This document shows, one piece after another, positions 56,428 through 64,000 of a stretch of 64,000 nucleotides of DNA. The notes beneath the pieces were generated by a model. It had not been told where the DNA came from, did no database searches, and worked only from the letters and a program-made list of their open reading frames with translations. Position 1 is the first letter of the stretch; each line of letters opens with the position of its first letter. The stretch is from Shewanella pneumatophori (GTDB lineage Bacteria > Pseudomonadota > Gammaproteobacteria > Enterobacterales > Shewanellaceae), in the NCBI RefSeq assembly GCF_023283895.1, contig NZ_JAKILB010000005.1, positions 186,001-250,000 of the forward strand. The letters are read 5' to 3'. The translations under genes were made by a program, and so were the position numbers.

Positions 56428-57342
56428 ATGAAACATCTACCTAGTCTAAAAAATCTGTTTTATCTGGTGAATTTACACCAAGAGCAGAACTTCAACAGAG
56501 CGGCCAAGATCTGTCATGTTAGCCAGTCAACTTTATCAAGCGGCATTCAAAACCTTGAAGAGCAGTTAGGACATCAGTTAATAGAGCGCGATCATAAGTC
56601 GTTCATCTTCACCGCGATTGGCGAAGAAGTGGTTATGCGCTCGCGCAAACTGCTAACGGATGTTGATGACTTGGTTGAGTTAGTAAAACATCAGGGAGAG
56701 CCGATGACGGGTGAGATCCGTTTAGGTTGTATTCCAACGATTGCACCGTTTTTATTGAGTAATGTGGTGCAGCATTGTAAACAGGTATACCCTGATTTAA
56801 CTTTGTTCTTAAAAGAGGACACCACTGACCGTTTAATCGATGCGTTAGGTAAGGGAGAGCTAGATCTATTACTGCTAGCGCTTCCGGTTGATACCAGTGG
56901 CTTTCATAGCATGAAAGTGGGTATTGACCCATTTAAGATGGTAGTTCATAAAGATCTGACTGATGAGATCCATGAGCCTATTGATTATCAAGATTTGCCT
57001 GATGAAAGTATCTTTTTGCTACAGGCTGAGCACTGCATTACCGGTCATGCAATCACGGCATGTCAGCTAGGCGAAAGTGAAAAGATTAACCCATTTGCAG
57101 CGACCAGCTTGCATACACTAGTACAAATGGTTAATTGCAAATTGGGTACAACCTTTTTGCCGCAAATGGCAATTGATGCAGGCATTTTGAATAACACCGA
57201 TTTAACTACAATGGCACCACCAGGCGATACACCTTATCGTGATATTGGTTTGGTTTGGCGTCAAACTTCTAGCCGTATTCTAACTTTTAGAACCTTAGGC
57301 TTAGAGATCCAGAAGTTGCTTGATCAAGAAGATGAGCGTTAA
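56428..57342 (+). CDS. oxyR: OxyR, LysR-type peroxide sensor
   Basis: The LysR protein (304 residues) has a winged helix near 1-60 (NFNRAAKICHVSQSTLSSGI) and a sensor domain. The sensor has C203 and C212 in EHCITGHAITAC, the same spacing as the redox pair C199/C208 of E. coli OxyR. That makes OxyR the best call. In S. oneidensis the homologue represses and activates peroxide genes such as katB and dps. I use the ATG at 56428; a TTG at 56413 would add five residues. It is convergent with cyaC. Confidence 0.9.
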   Translation: MKHLPSLKNLFYLVNLHQEQNFNRAAKICHVSQSTLSSGIQNLEEQLGHQLIERDHKSFIFTAIGEEVVMRSRKLLTDVDDLVELVKHQGEPMTGEIRLGCIPTIAPFLLSNVVQHCKQVYPDLTLFLKEDTTDRLIDALGKGELDLLLLALPVDTSGFHSMKVGIDPFKMVVHKDLTDEIHEPIDYQDLPDESIFLLQAEHCITGHAITACQLGESEKINPFAATSLHTLVQMVNCKLGTTFLPQMAIDAGILNNTDLTTMAPPGDTPYRDIGLVWRQTSSRILTFRTLGLEIQKLLDQEDER

Positions 57343-57353
57343 GCGTTAAAATG

Positions 57354-57384
57354 CAGTAAAGCCGATAACGGTTATCGGCTACTG
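57354..57384. terminator. Shared terminator between convergent oxyR and cyaC
   Basis: GCCGATAAC and GTTATCGGC are perfect arms with outer CAGTA/TACTG. The cyaC stop codon (57379-57381, minus) lies in the arm. T-runs are short on both sides. Confidence 0.55.
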
Positions 57385-58473
57385 TGAACCTTTTGGCGAT
57401 ACGCCAAATACTTCAATTGAATGCTGTTTACCCTTTAACTTAATCGGGCCTAAGCTATTTAGTTGATATTGCGAATCACTATACTCAAGACGTGACTGTA
57501 ATGAGCCTGAAATCAACATACGTTGACCGAGCGGATTGCACTGATCTTGCAATCTAGCCAATGTGTTTAGCACATCACTAAAGAAACTAATCTCTTGCTT
57601 TTGCACACCAACTACAGCCGCTACCACTTGGCCGCAATGAGCCGCAGCTTTAAATTTAGGTACAAAGCCGTACTGCTCTTCAAAATACTGTCTTTGCCAA
57701 CTTAGCTGCTGGCTAAACTCGTGGTAGATATTAAAGCAACGATCTTCTTTAATACCGTCTTTTAGCGGCCAATGGATAAGCACTGCATCACCCATATAGC
57801 GGTAAATTTCCGCTTCGTTATTGGTCACTGTATCTGCCAGTAAGCTAAAGCTATCCTGGATCAGGCGGCTAAAACGGTAATCACCTAAGGATTCAGCATG
57901 GGTCGTAGAGGCAACCATATCTAAATATAGGAATAAGCGTTGCTCGTATCTTGGCTTGTGATATTTACCTAACCCTATGTTAAGTAACACTCTTGGGCCA
58001 ACAAGTAACGCCATCTGCTCGATGAATGCTAGCCCGACACGCACGACAACTAAGTAAACAATCAATGCTTGGAACGAAGGACTGTAAAGAATGTGTGCAG
58101 TCAGCATTTGGCGCAAGGTGGTCATATGGTTTTCAATAGCCCACATATTGAGGTATTGAGTAATATAGGCCAGCGTGGTTGCGCCAAGTAATAGGAATAG
58201 ACCTTTAAAAACAACGGAGAAAACATAAGGTAAACGATTGATTGCGCTAAAGTCTGCAATCAAGTTCGACATCCAATGTAGGCTACCGAAAATTATTCCC
58301 ATATAAATTGAAAGCGTCGCTAAATCAGCGGAACCAATGGCCCACTGTGGAAGTTCCGGAGTTTGCGCGTATCGAAAGAATACGAAAGCCGCCATGGCCG
58401 AAGTCCAAGCGAATATAGCAAAGGTTAATTTCTTCGCCTGTATACGTGCTTTCACTATTAAAGGGGTATCCAA
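57379..58473 (-). CDS. cyaC: CyaC-like membrane-bound class III adenylate cyclase
   Basis: The 364-residue protein has about six membrane segments up to residue 170, then a class III nucleotidyl cyclase domain near 180-350. LFLYLDMVASTTHAE holds the first metal aspartate, YRYMGDAVLIHW the second, and KFKAAAHCGQVV follows. In S. oneidensis a protein of this kind, CyaC, is the main cAMP source for CRP-controlled anaerobic respiration. The start is a TTG with no strong binding site, so the exact N-terminus is uncertain. A CRP-like site lies 64 bases upstream. Confidence 0.85.
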   Translation of the reverse strand: MDTPLIVKARIQAKKLTFAIFAWTSAMAAFVFFRYAQTPELPQWAIGSADLATLSIYMGIIFGSLHWMSNLIADFSAINRLPYVFSVVFKGLFLLLGATTLAYITQYLNMWAIENHMTTLRQMLTAHILYSPSFQALIVYLVVVRVGLAFIEQMALLVGPRVLLNIGLGKYHKPRYEQRLFLYLDMVASTTHAESLGDYRFSRLIQDSFSLLADTVTNNEAEIYRYMGDAVLIHWPLKDGIKEDRCFNIYHEFSQQLSWQRQYFEEQYGFVPKFKAAAHCGQVVAAVVGVQKQEISFFSDVLNTLARLQDQCNPLGQRMLISGSLQSRLEYSDSQYQLNSLGPIKLKGKQHSIEVFGVSPKGSQ

Positions 58474-58536
58474 ATGCTACTTGTTTTTAGGAGGCGCTAG
58501 TTTATAGAAAATCCCCCTACTTTTACCAGTAGTATT

Positions 58537-58552
58537 TGTGATCTAAGTCAAA
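58537..58552 (-). promoter_or_regulatory. CRP-like site upstream of cyaC
   Basis: TGTGATCTAAGTCAAA matches TGTGA-N6-TCACA in 9 of 10 half-site positions, inside the near-palindrome ATTTGTGATCTAAGTCAAAT. It lies 64 bases before the cyaC start and 29 bases from the mutH stop. Confidence 0.62.
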
Positions 58553-58580
58553 TGAGTGTGACTTTTGGTACAAAAATAAC

Positions 58581-59270
58581 TCAAAGTAGCTGAGAAAGTA
58601 TTCTTTGGGTAAATTGTGTCTTCAAATAGAAGCCTCTTGGGTTAGTTTGAGTCAGTTGACCATCTTTGCCAATACTGTCGGTGAGCACCTGACTATTGGC
58701 TGCTTTTGGCCTAAGTTGTAAAACTTCGCCATGACGAGCTGTGACTTTGTTAACTTGTCCCATAGAGATAAATTCCATTATCTCCTCCCAGTCTTGTTGC
58801 AGTAGGTAACTTTCTTCTGCTGACGGACGCCATAAGATCGGTGAACCTATTTGGCGATGGGCTAGCGGTATATCTCTGTCGCCTTGCACCGGGATCCACA
58901 ATACTTGTTGTAACTTATGGCAAACTACGCTGTTTTGCCAAGTAAGGCCTTGGATATCTGTTAGTGGAGCAACTGTTACATAAGTGGTTTCAAGTACTTT
59001 ACCTGTACGACTAACTGGGATTGTTTTTAGCTCTACACCTAAGTGAACAAAATCTTGCTCTGGTTTTGAACCAGCAAGTGCCCCAAGTTCAAGCTCAATT
59101 AATTGCCCCACCCAACCTTTATGTCGTTTAAGGTCTTTGGGCATCTCAATTTCGTGATAATTGGCTAATTGGCCTAAAGTTAAGCCTGCCATCGATTCTG
59201 CGCGTTGCATTAATTCGTCAATGCTAGCAGGGGAGTTAAGTGCTTTTTTCATATGCTTAATTTTACCCAT
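58581..59270 (-). CDS. mutH: MutH, DNA mismatch repair endonuclease
   Basis: MutH (229 residues) nicks the unmethylated strand at hemimethylated GATC sites once MutS and MutL recruit it. The active site D73-E80-K82 is in [14 protein letters not shown], the D-Xn-E-X-K pattern of restriction-like nucleases. SKPEQDF and [10 protein letters not shown] also match. Presence of MutH implies Dam methylation in this organism. A second ATG at 59252 is possible. It is divergent from rppH. Confidence 0.96.
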   Translation of the reverse strand: MGKIKHMKKALNSPASIDELMQRAESMAGLTLGQLANYHEIEMPKDLKRHKGWVGQLIELELGALAGSKPEQDFVHLGVELKTIPVSRTGKVLETTYVTVAPLTDIQGLTWQNSVVCHKLQQVLWIPVQGDRDIPLAHRQIGSPILWRPSAEESYLLQQDWEEIMEFISMGQVNKVTARHGEVLQLRPKAANSQVLTDSIGKDGQLTQTNPRGFYLKTQFTQRILSQLL

Positions 59271-59444
59271 ATAAACACTGATATCAAATGTGTTTAAAAA
59301 ATGAACTTGTAATTGATGCCTTGGTGATAACTTCTATTATAGTGGCTAAGTTTATGAATTAAGGAGTGATCTTTTTGTTTGCTTTTGAATCAGTAGCAAC
59401 TATTTGTTAGTTACACCTGTGCTTTCCCTATTTTTCCAACATAG

Positions 59445-59453
59445 TTATCCACA
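59445..59453 (+). promoter_or_regulatory. DnaA box, exact match
   Basis: TTATCCACA is the consensus high-affinity DnaA box. It is 175 bases upstream of the mutH start on the mutH promoter side. Confidence 0.5.
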
Positions 59454-59778
59454 GATTTATTGGATAAGTCTAAGTAACAGGCCTGCTACTGCAATAAATG
59501 TGATCTGTCAATGCAATTAGAGGCGGATTATTTGCTTTTTTTCACTGCTAAATAGTTGCAGTTGTGAATAACCCCTTTTGGTAATTAGCCAAAGTATGGC
59601 TTTTAAATTTGCTGATTAAAAAACGAGCTCTTAAGTTGTGCTGTTAAAGTTGGTTTTCTTTGTGCAGTTACAAGCTTTTGTAATGTATAGGTTTAATGTG
59701 GTTATTGGCACTAAGGTAAATTTAATAAACCAATACTAAAACGCTAAGTTATTAGACTTTAATTGAGTTTCCAACAGA

Positions 59779-59803
59779 GATATCCACAGTTTTTGTGGAT
59801 ATC
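59779..59803. repeat. Perfect inverted repeat made of two near DnaA boxes
   Basis: GATATCCACA and TGTGGATATC flank GTTTT. Each arm contains ATATCCACA, one mismatch from a DnaA box, in opposite directions. It is 153 bases before rppH. Confidence 0.6.
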
Positions 59804-59955
59804 ATTGCAAGTTGTCTTGATGTGCTGTTGATAAGGTTGAGCTTAATGGCTTAATTAGCTGATTTTATCCAAAGCCTACCGTGTAACAGATATTTGCCGC
59901 CAGACACGCTTTGTGAAACAATCAAAAGATTAATAGTTAATAGTTCGGAGTCCAT

Positions 59956-60477
59956 GTGATTGATAGTGACGGCTTTCGTGCAAATGTGGGCATCATTATC
60001 TGTAATCGCTTTGGGCAGGTTATGTGGGCAAGACGATTTGGCCAACATTCCTGGCAATTTCCTCAGGGTGGCGTTGACGATGGAGAGTCAGCAGAAGAAG
60101 CCATGTATCGTGAGTTATACGAAGAAGTAGGATTAAAGCCAGAACATGTGCAAATTCTAACATCGACGCGATCATGGTTACGCTATAGGCTACCTAAGCG
60201 GTTAATCAGACAAGATAGTAAACCCGTGTGTATCGGGCAAAAACAAAAATGGTTTTTGCTACAATTGAAAAGTCCCGAAAATGCCATAGACCTTAATGCA
60301 AGTGGTCATCCTGAATTTGATGATTGGCGTTGGGTGAGTTATTGGTATCCAGTAAGACAGGTTGTTTCTTTTAAAAGAGATGTTTACCGTAAAGTCATGA
60401 AAGAGTTCGCATCGACAACTTTACCTTTGCAAGTTAAAGAGTCGAATACAAAAAGACGAGGTATGCGTAGAAACTAA
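59956..60477 (+). CDS. rppH: RppH (NudH), RNA pyrophosphohydrolase
   Basis: RppH (173 residues) removes pyrophosphate from 5' triphosphate RNA ends and so starts RNase E decay. The Nudix box [20 protein letters not shown] fits GX5EX7REUXEEXGU. The start [13 protein letters not shown] is that of E. coli RppH; the codon is GTG with GGAG before it. The C-terminal tail is basic. ptsP starts 18 bases on, a linkage kept in many gammaproteobacteria. Confidence 0.96.
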   Translation: MIDSDGFRANVGIIICNRFGQVMWARRFGQHSWQFPQGGVDDGESAEEAMYRELYEEVGLKPEHVQILTSTRSWLRYRLPKRLIRQDSKPVCIGQKQKWFLLQLKSPENAIDLNASGHPEFDDWRWVSYWYPVRQVVSFKRDVYRKVMKEFASTTLPLQVKESNTKRRGMRRN

Positions 60478-60495
60478 GTAGAGAGGTTTGCGTTA

Positions 60496-62730
60496 GTGCT
60501 TAAAACACTGAGAGATATCACCCAGGCAGTTGCTCAGGCGCGTGATCTTAACTCCGCTCTAGCGCTGCTTGTTACGCAAACCAAACAAGCTATGGCAACT
60601 GAGTGTTGCTCTATCTATATAATAGAAGAGCAACAACTTATCCTTTCAGCTACTGATGGCTTGGCGTTGTCAGCAGTTAATTCAACCAGTTTACCTATTA
60701 CGCAAGGTTTAGTAGGCCTTGTCGCTCAGCGTGAAGAAGCGATTAACCTTGCTGATGCACCGTCTCACCCTAGATTTAAACTTCTGCCTGAAGTCGCTGA
60801 AGAAGCTTATAACGCATTTTTAGCTGTCCCTATTGTTTACCAAAAAACCGTAATTGGTGTGTTAGTGGTGCAGCAAGTGCAGGCTCGCCAGTTTAGTGAG
60901 GGGGAAGAAGCCTTTTTAATGACGCTAGCTGCGCAACTTGCAGTGGCGATTAAAGGTTTAACCCATAAAGCACGTTTAATTGGTGGTATACAGCAGCGTT
61001 ATTATTTAGGTAAGCAAGCCTCAAAAGGTATCGCAATTGCCAAGGCCTTAGTGCTAGGTGGTCAGTTATCCTTTGACTTACTTGAATTAAAGGCTAAATC
61101 GATAAGTGATGAGGAGCAGCGATTACAAGATGCTATGAGTCGCTGTAAAGATACACTTATTAGTGTGTCGCAGCGTTTTGATCGGGAAAAAGATGAAGAA
61201 GCGGCATCAATATTTAAAGCGTTGTTACTATTACTCGATAAAGCCAGCTTAGGCGGCGAGTATATAAAAGAAGTTCGTGCGGGCTGGTGTGCTGAAACGG
61301 CTGTTTGTCGGGTGTCTAAGCAGTACATTGAACATTTTAGTGCAATGACTGACCTGTACTTAAAAGAGCGTGCTAGCGATATTCGCGATCTTGGTCAACG
61401 TGTACTTAGGCAACTAATTGAACCTAATAAAATATTTCTTGAGCCAGAAACCCCTGTCATTCTTATTGCAAAAGAAGCCAATACCACGTTATTGGCTGAA
61501 TTCCCAAGACAAAAGCTCGCTGGCATAGTTACCGAGTTTGGAGGGGTAAACTCCCATGCAGCTATTCTTGCTCGAGCCATGGGTGTACCAGCCATAATTG
61601 GTGTAGATGGTATTCTTAGCGCCAATATTGAAAACTCGCAGATCATTATTAATGCTAATCGCGGCCAAGTGATTATCGAGCCCTCAGCGTTAGTCTTGTC
61701 TGAATATCAAAGTCTATTGGCGGCGCAAGAGGAGCAACAAAGGCAATATGCCGCCGAGCTTGCACTGCAAACCATTACTTTAGATCAAAAACGTATCTAT
61801 CTTTATATCAATAGCGGCTTATTAAGTAGTGTTGATTCTGAGACTGGCAGCGACTCTGATGGTATTGGCCTTTATCGCACTGAGATCCTGTTTATGCTTA
61901 AACAGTGTTTCCCCGGTGAAGTAGAGCAGTTAGAAATATATCGTAAAGTTTTAAAAGCTGCGGGTAATAAGCCCGTGGTGATGCGTACCCTCGATGTGGG
62001 CGGTGATAAGCCGCTAGATTACTTCCCAATTGTTGAAGATAACCCTTTTCTCGGTTGGCGTGGAATTAGACTGTCTTTAGATCATCCTGAGCTATTCTTG
62101 ATCCAATTAAGAGCCATGCTGCAGGCTGCTATTGATACGGAGCAGCTACATATTTTGTTGCCTATGGTAAGTAATCTAGAAGAAATCGATTTATCGTTGA
62201 TTTATCTAGAGCAAGCCTGTCAGGAGTTAACCTCTGAGCTGGACAAAATTGTGACCATGCCAAAAGTTGGCATTATGCTCGAGGTACCAGTCTTATTGTA
62301 TCAACTTGATGAAGTGGCGCAGCGGGTTGATTTTGTGTCTGTGGGCTCAAACGATTTAACTCAGTATCTTTTAGCGGTAGATCGCAATAATCCGAGTGTT
62401 AGTTCGCTATTCGATAGTTTGCATCCCGGGGTATTAAGAGCCTTAAAATTTGCAGTAGAACGCTGCAGCGAACATCAGTTACCGATTAGTGTTTGTGGTG
62501 AGCTGGCGGGTGAGCCGATTGGAGCAATCTTGTTAATTGCGATGGGATACGACCAGCTTAGTATGAACCAAGCAAGCCTTGCGCGGGTTAACTATCTATT
62601 AAGGCGCGTATCACAAAAAGAGTTACAACAACTGCTTCAGCAAGTACTTAAGCTAAGTAGTGGTGAAGAGGTGCGCTCATTTGTTACTGATTATTGTGAG
62701 CAAAAAGGCTTGCTGAGCGTAATTAGCTAA
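60496..62730 (+). CDS. ptsP: PtsP, phosphoenolpyruvate-protein phosphotransferase of the nitrogen PTS (EI-Ntr)
   Basis: The 744-residue protein has an N-terminal GAF domain at about 15-155, then the enzyme I HPr-binding and phosphohistidine domains with GGVNSHAAILARAMGVPA (active histidine) near 350-368, and a PEP-binding barrel with RTLDVGGDKPLDYFP and VCGELAGEP. It starts the phosphate relay to NPr and EIIA-Ntr, which tunes potassium, nitrogen and envelope responses. The start is GTG after AGAGAGG. Confidence 0.95.
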   Translation: MLKTLRDITQAVAQARDLNSALALLVTQTKQAMATECCSIYIIEEQQLILSATDGLALSAVNSTSLPITQGLVGLVAQREEAINLADAPSHPRFKLLPEVAEEAYNAFLAVPIVYQKTVIGVLVVQQVQARQFSEGEEAFLMTLAAQLAVAIKGLTHKARLIGGIQQRYYLGKQASKGIAIAKALVLGGQLSFDLLELKAKSISDEEQRLQDAMSRCKDTLISVSQRFDREKDEEAASIFKALLLLLDKASLGGEYIKEVRAGWCAETAVCRVSKQYIEHFSAMTDLYLKERASDIRDLGQRVLRQLIEPNKIFLEPETPVILIAKEANTTLLAEFPRQKLAGIVTEFGGVNSHAAILARAMGVPAIIGVDGILSANIENSQIIINANRGQVIIEPSALVLSEYQSLLAAQEEQQRQYAAELALQTITLDQKRIYLYINSGLLSSVDSETGSDSDGIGLYRTEILFMLKQCFPGEVEQLEIYRKVLKAAGNKPVVMRTLDVGGDKPLDYFPIVEDNPFLGWRGIRLSLDHPELFLIQLRAMLQAAIDTEQLHILLPMVSNLEEIDLSLIYLEQACQELTSELDKIVTMPKVGIMLEVPVLLYQLDEVAQRVDFVSVGSNDLTQYLLAVDRNNPSVSSLFDSLHPGVLRALKFAVERCSEHQLPISVCGELAGEPIGAILLIAMGYDQLSMNQASLARVNYLLRRVSQKELQQLLQQVLKLSSGEEVRSFVTDYCEQKGLLSVIS

Positions 62731-62904
62731 TGCTTACATACAAGTTAATGCTTCAAACCTTCACTAACTCGATATTGGTGTGAATAGCTAATTTTAGTGC
62801 CATATCTTCTAGTCTCATATTTTGTTTAGCAATTAACTTCCCCTGTTATCTAGCGCAGGAGTCCTTTAAACTAAGCCGATAATAAAGATTATAAGGTAGT
62901 GCTT

Positions 62905-63705
62905 GTGGAAAGCTGGCTATATATATTGTGTATCTGCTTGATATTAGGCGCTGCTATCGGTTTTATGGCGGGATTATTAGGAATTGGTGGAGGCTTAATC
63001 GCCGTTCCTGCACTGCTGCATATTTTACCTCAGGTTGGTGTGTCTGCCGAAAAAATTCCCCATGTCGCAATTGCAACCTCACTCGCAGCAATTATATTAA
63101 CTTCACTATCTTCCGCTAGAGCCCATCATAAAAGGGCAAATATCCCTTGGCCTTTATTTAAGTCCATGTTGCCAGGCTTTGTGCTTGGCGCGCTATGCTC
63201 TGGTTATATTTCTGAAATGATTGCCGCTAAATCTCTGCAGCAAATCTTCGCGGTTTTTGTTATTTTAATGGCCGCGCAAATGGCCTTTCCGTTTAAGGCT
63301 CAATCTAACCGAGACATGCCTTCTGCTGCCCATTTATTTATTGCAGCCACTGTTATTGCGGTTATTGCCGCATTAATGGGAATTGGCGGTGGCGTGCTGT
63401 TGGTACCATTTTTAACTTGGTGTGGCTTGCAAATGCGTTTTGCGGTGGGCTTTTCTGCCGCCACGGGTCTGTTAATCGCACTGTTTGGAAGTATTGGTTA
63501 TACCCTTGCCGGCTGGGATGCCGCTGGGCTGCCAGATTGGACTTTAGGTTATATATATTTGCCAGCGTTAGTCGGTATTGTATCAACATCAATGTTGATG
63601 GCACCTATAGGAGCTAAGGCCGCGACGACATTACCAACAGCTAAGCTTAAAAAAATCTTCGCACTATTTCTTACGCTTGTAGGCTTGAAGCTGGTATTTG
63701 CATAA
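62905..63705 (+). CDS. TSUP-family permease (TauE/SafE/YfcA-like)
   Basis: This 266-residue membrane protein shows the internal repeat of the TSUP family: GFMAGLLGIGGGLIAVPAL near the start and AALMGIGGGVLLVPFL halfway, with about eight hydrophobic segments. Members move sulfur-containing anions or other organic anions; the substrate is open. I use the GTG at 62905, eight bases after AAGG; another GTG lies at 62899. In S. oneidensis, I recall, lgt follows this gene; here thyA follows directly. Confidence 0.85.
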   Translation: MESWLYILCICLILGAAIGFMAGLLGIGGGLIAVPALLHILPQVGVSAEKIPHVAIATSLAAIILTSLSSARAHHKRANIPWPLFKSMLPGFVLGALCSGYISEMIAAKSLQQIFAVFVILMAAQMAFPFKAQSNRDMPSAAHLFIAATVIAVIAALMGIGGGVLLVPFLTWCGLQMRFAVGFSAATGLLIALFGSIGYTLAGWDAAGLPDWTLGYIYLPALVGIVSTSMLMAPIGAKAATTLPTAKLKKIFALFLTLVGLKLVFA

Positions 63706-63786
63706 TGTTTTGCCAACTTTGATTGGTAGAGCGCAATCATTTTTTACTGGGCGCGGCTCAGTGACACTTTTTATAGGTAGATAATC

Positions 63787-64000
63787 ATGAAACAGTATTT
63801 AGATCTTTGTCAGAGAATTATTGATGAAGGAACTTGGGTTGAAAATAGCCGCACAGGTAAGCGTTGTCTTACCGTTATCAATGCTGATCTGGTTTATCAT
63901 GTCGATAAAAATCAATTCCCACTAATTACTACTCGCAAGAGTTTTTATAAAGCCGCCATTGCTGAGTTGCTAGGTTACATTCGCGGCTATGACAACGCTG
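63787..64000 (+). CDS. thyA: ThyA, thymidylate synthase (5' end only)
   Basis: The frame opens at the ATG at 63787 and is open to the window end, giving 71 residues. The start [20 protein letters not shown] and then [13 protein letters not shown] and [20 protein letters not shown] match the Vibrio/Shewanella type of ThyA (about 283 residues), which differs from the E. coli sequence. ThyA makes dTMP from dUMP with methylene-tetrahydrofolate. The catalytic cysteine lies outside. The gap to the TSUP gene is only 81 bases. Confidence 0.93.
   Translation, partial: MKQYLDLCQRIIDEGTWVENSRTGKRCLTVINADLVYHVDKNQFPLITTRKSFYKAAIAELLGYIRGYDNA

Larger units (their letters stand above)
59271..59955. other. 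685-base gene-free region mutH / rppH with DnaA-box-like motifs
   Basis: This longest gene-free stretch is AT-rich. It holds a perfect DnaA box TTATCCACA at 59445-59453, two one-mismatch boxes as the arms of a palindrome (59779-59803), and looser copies near 59461 and 59865. It must also hold promoters of mutH and rppH. No frame, tRNA or known RNA was found. Confidence 0.45.

Noticed and set aside
59488-59508. AAATGTGATCTGTCAATG as a second CRP site
   Set aside because: Only the left half-site TGTGA is present; the right half does not match TCACA at the needed spacing.
59779-59803. Perfect inverted repeat as a transcription terminator
   Set aside because: It lies between divergent genes with no transcript to end and has no T-run; its arms resemble DnaA boxes instead.
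63706-63786. Remnant of lgt between the TSUP gene and thyA
   Set aside because: The 81 bases hold no reading frame or phrase similar to either end of Lgt.

Overview
The window is a chromosomal segment of a marine gammaproteobacterium, very probably Shewanella or a close relative. The order hemL-pyrB, erpA, anmK-M23 peptidase-tyrS, mtnN, gltBD, radical SAM-hptA-oxyR-cyaC-mutH-rppH-ptsP-TSUP-thyA is, as I recall it, the order of a single Shewanella oneidensis chromosome stretch, and most proteins read like that genus. No tRNA, rRNA, CRISPR array, insertion sequence or prophage is visible. Both ends are cut inside genes: tsaD on the left and thyA on the right.

Layout. 1-7.6 kb holds housekeeping genes: the tsaD end, a 2OG-Fe(II) oxygenase, plsY, folB-folK-uppP-rlmA, an L,D-transpeptidase facing its likely substrate lpp, and cca. 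7.9-10.5 kb is gspA-gspB, which helps place the type II secretion secretin. 10.6-15.6 kb has nhaD, hemL, pyrB and an unusual lgt. 15.7-18 kb is a siderophore-type TonB receptor with a Fur-like box. 18.3-24.2 kb has a Bax-like glucosaminidase, a four-gene sulfite dehydrogenase operon (Tat-exported molybdoenzyme plus three small c-type cytochromes) and a ClC chloride transporter. 24.2-27.3 kb has erpA, two uncharacterised genes, a DUF2750 gene and aqpZ. 27.5-37 kb has an alkaline phosphatase, a secreted S9 peptidase, a large TonB receptor and a divergent membrane-bound winged-helix regulator with a beta-propeller. 37-46.3 kb returns to core genes (anmK, M23 peptidase, tyrS, a three-gene membrane operon, a divergent CbiB-like gene with mtnN) and ends with VOC and GNAT genes. 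46.6-48.2 kb is a four-gene nickel superoxide dismutase cluster behind a perfect Fur-type palindrome. 48.3-64 kb is gltBD, a radical SAM gene, hptA, oxyR, cyaC, mutH, rppH, ptsP, a TSUP permease and thyA.

Three points stand out. First, lgt is absent from its usual place just before thyA. The only lgt here, about 48 kb away beside pyrB, reads like the Bacteroidetes form of the enzyme, which suggests replacement of an essential gene by transfer. Second, the nickel SOD cluster carries, besides sodN and its protease sodX, two small genes I cannot assign. One encodes an exported protein whose predicted mature N-terminus is a HPGHDH motif like that of HupE/UreJ nickel transporters; the other is a helical protein with an HPICDDC motif. 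These are candidates for new nickel delivery or maturation factors induced by iron limitation. Third, a near-consensus CRP site lies just upstream of the adenylate cyclase gene cyaC, suggesting feedback on cAMP signalling.

All calls come from reading sequence and remembered family features; no database search was run.
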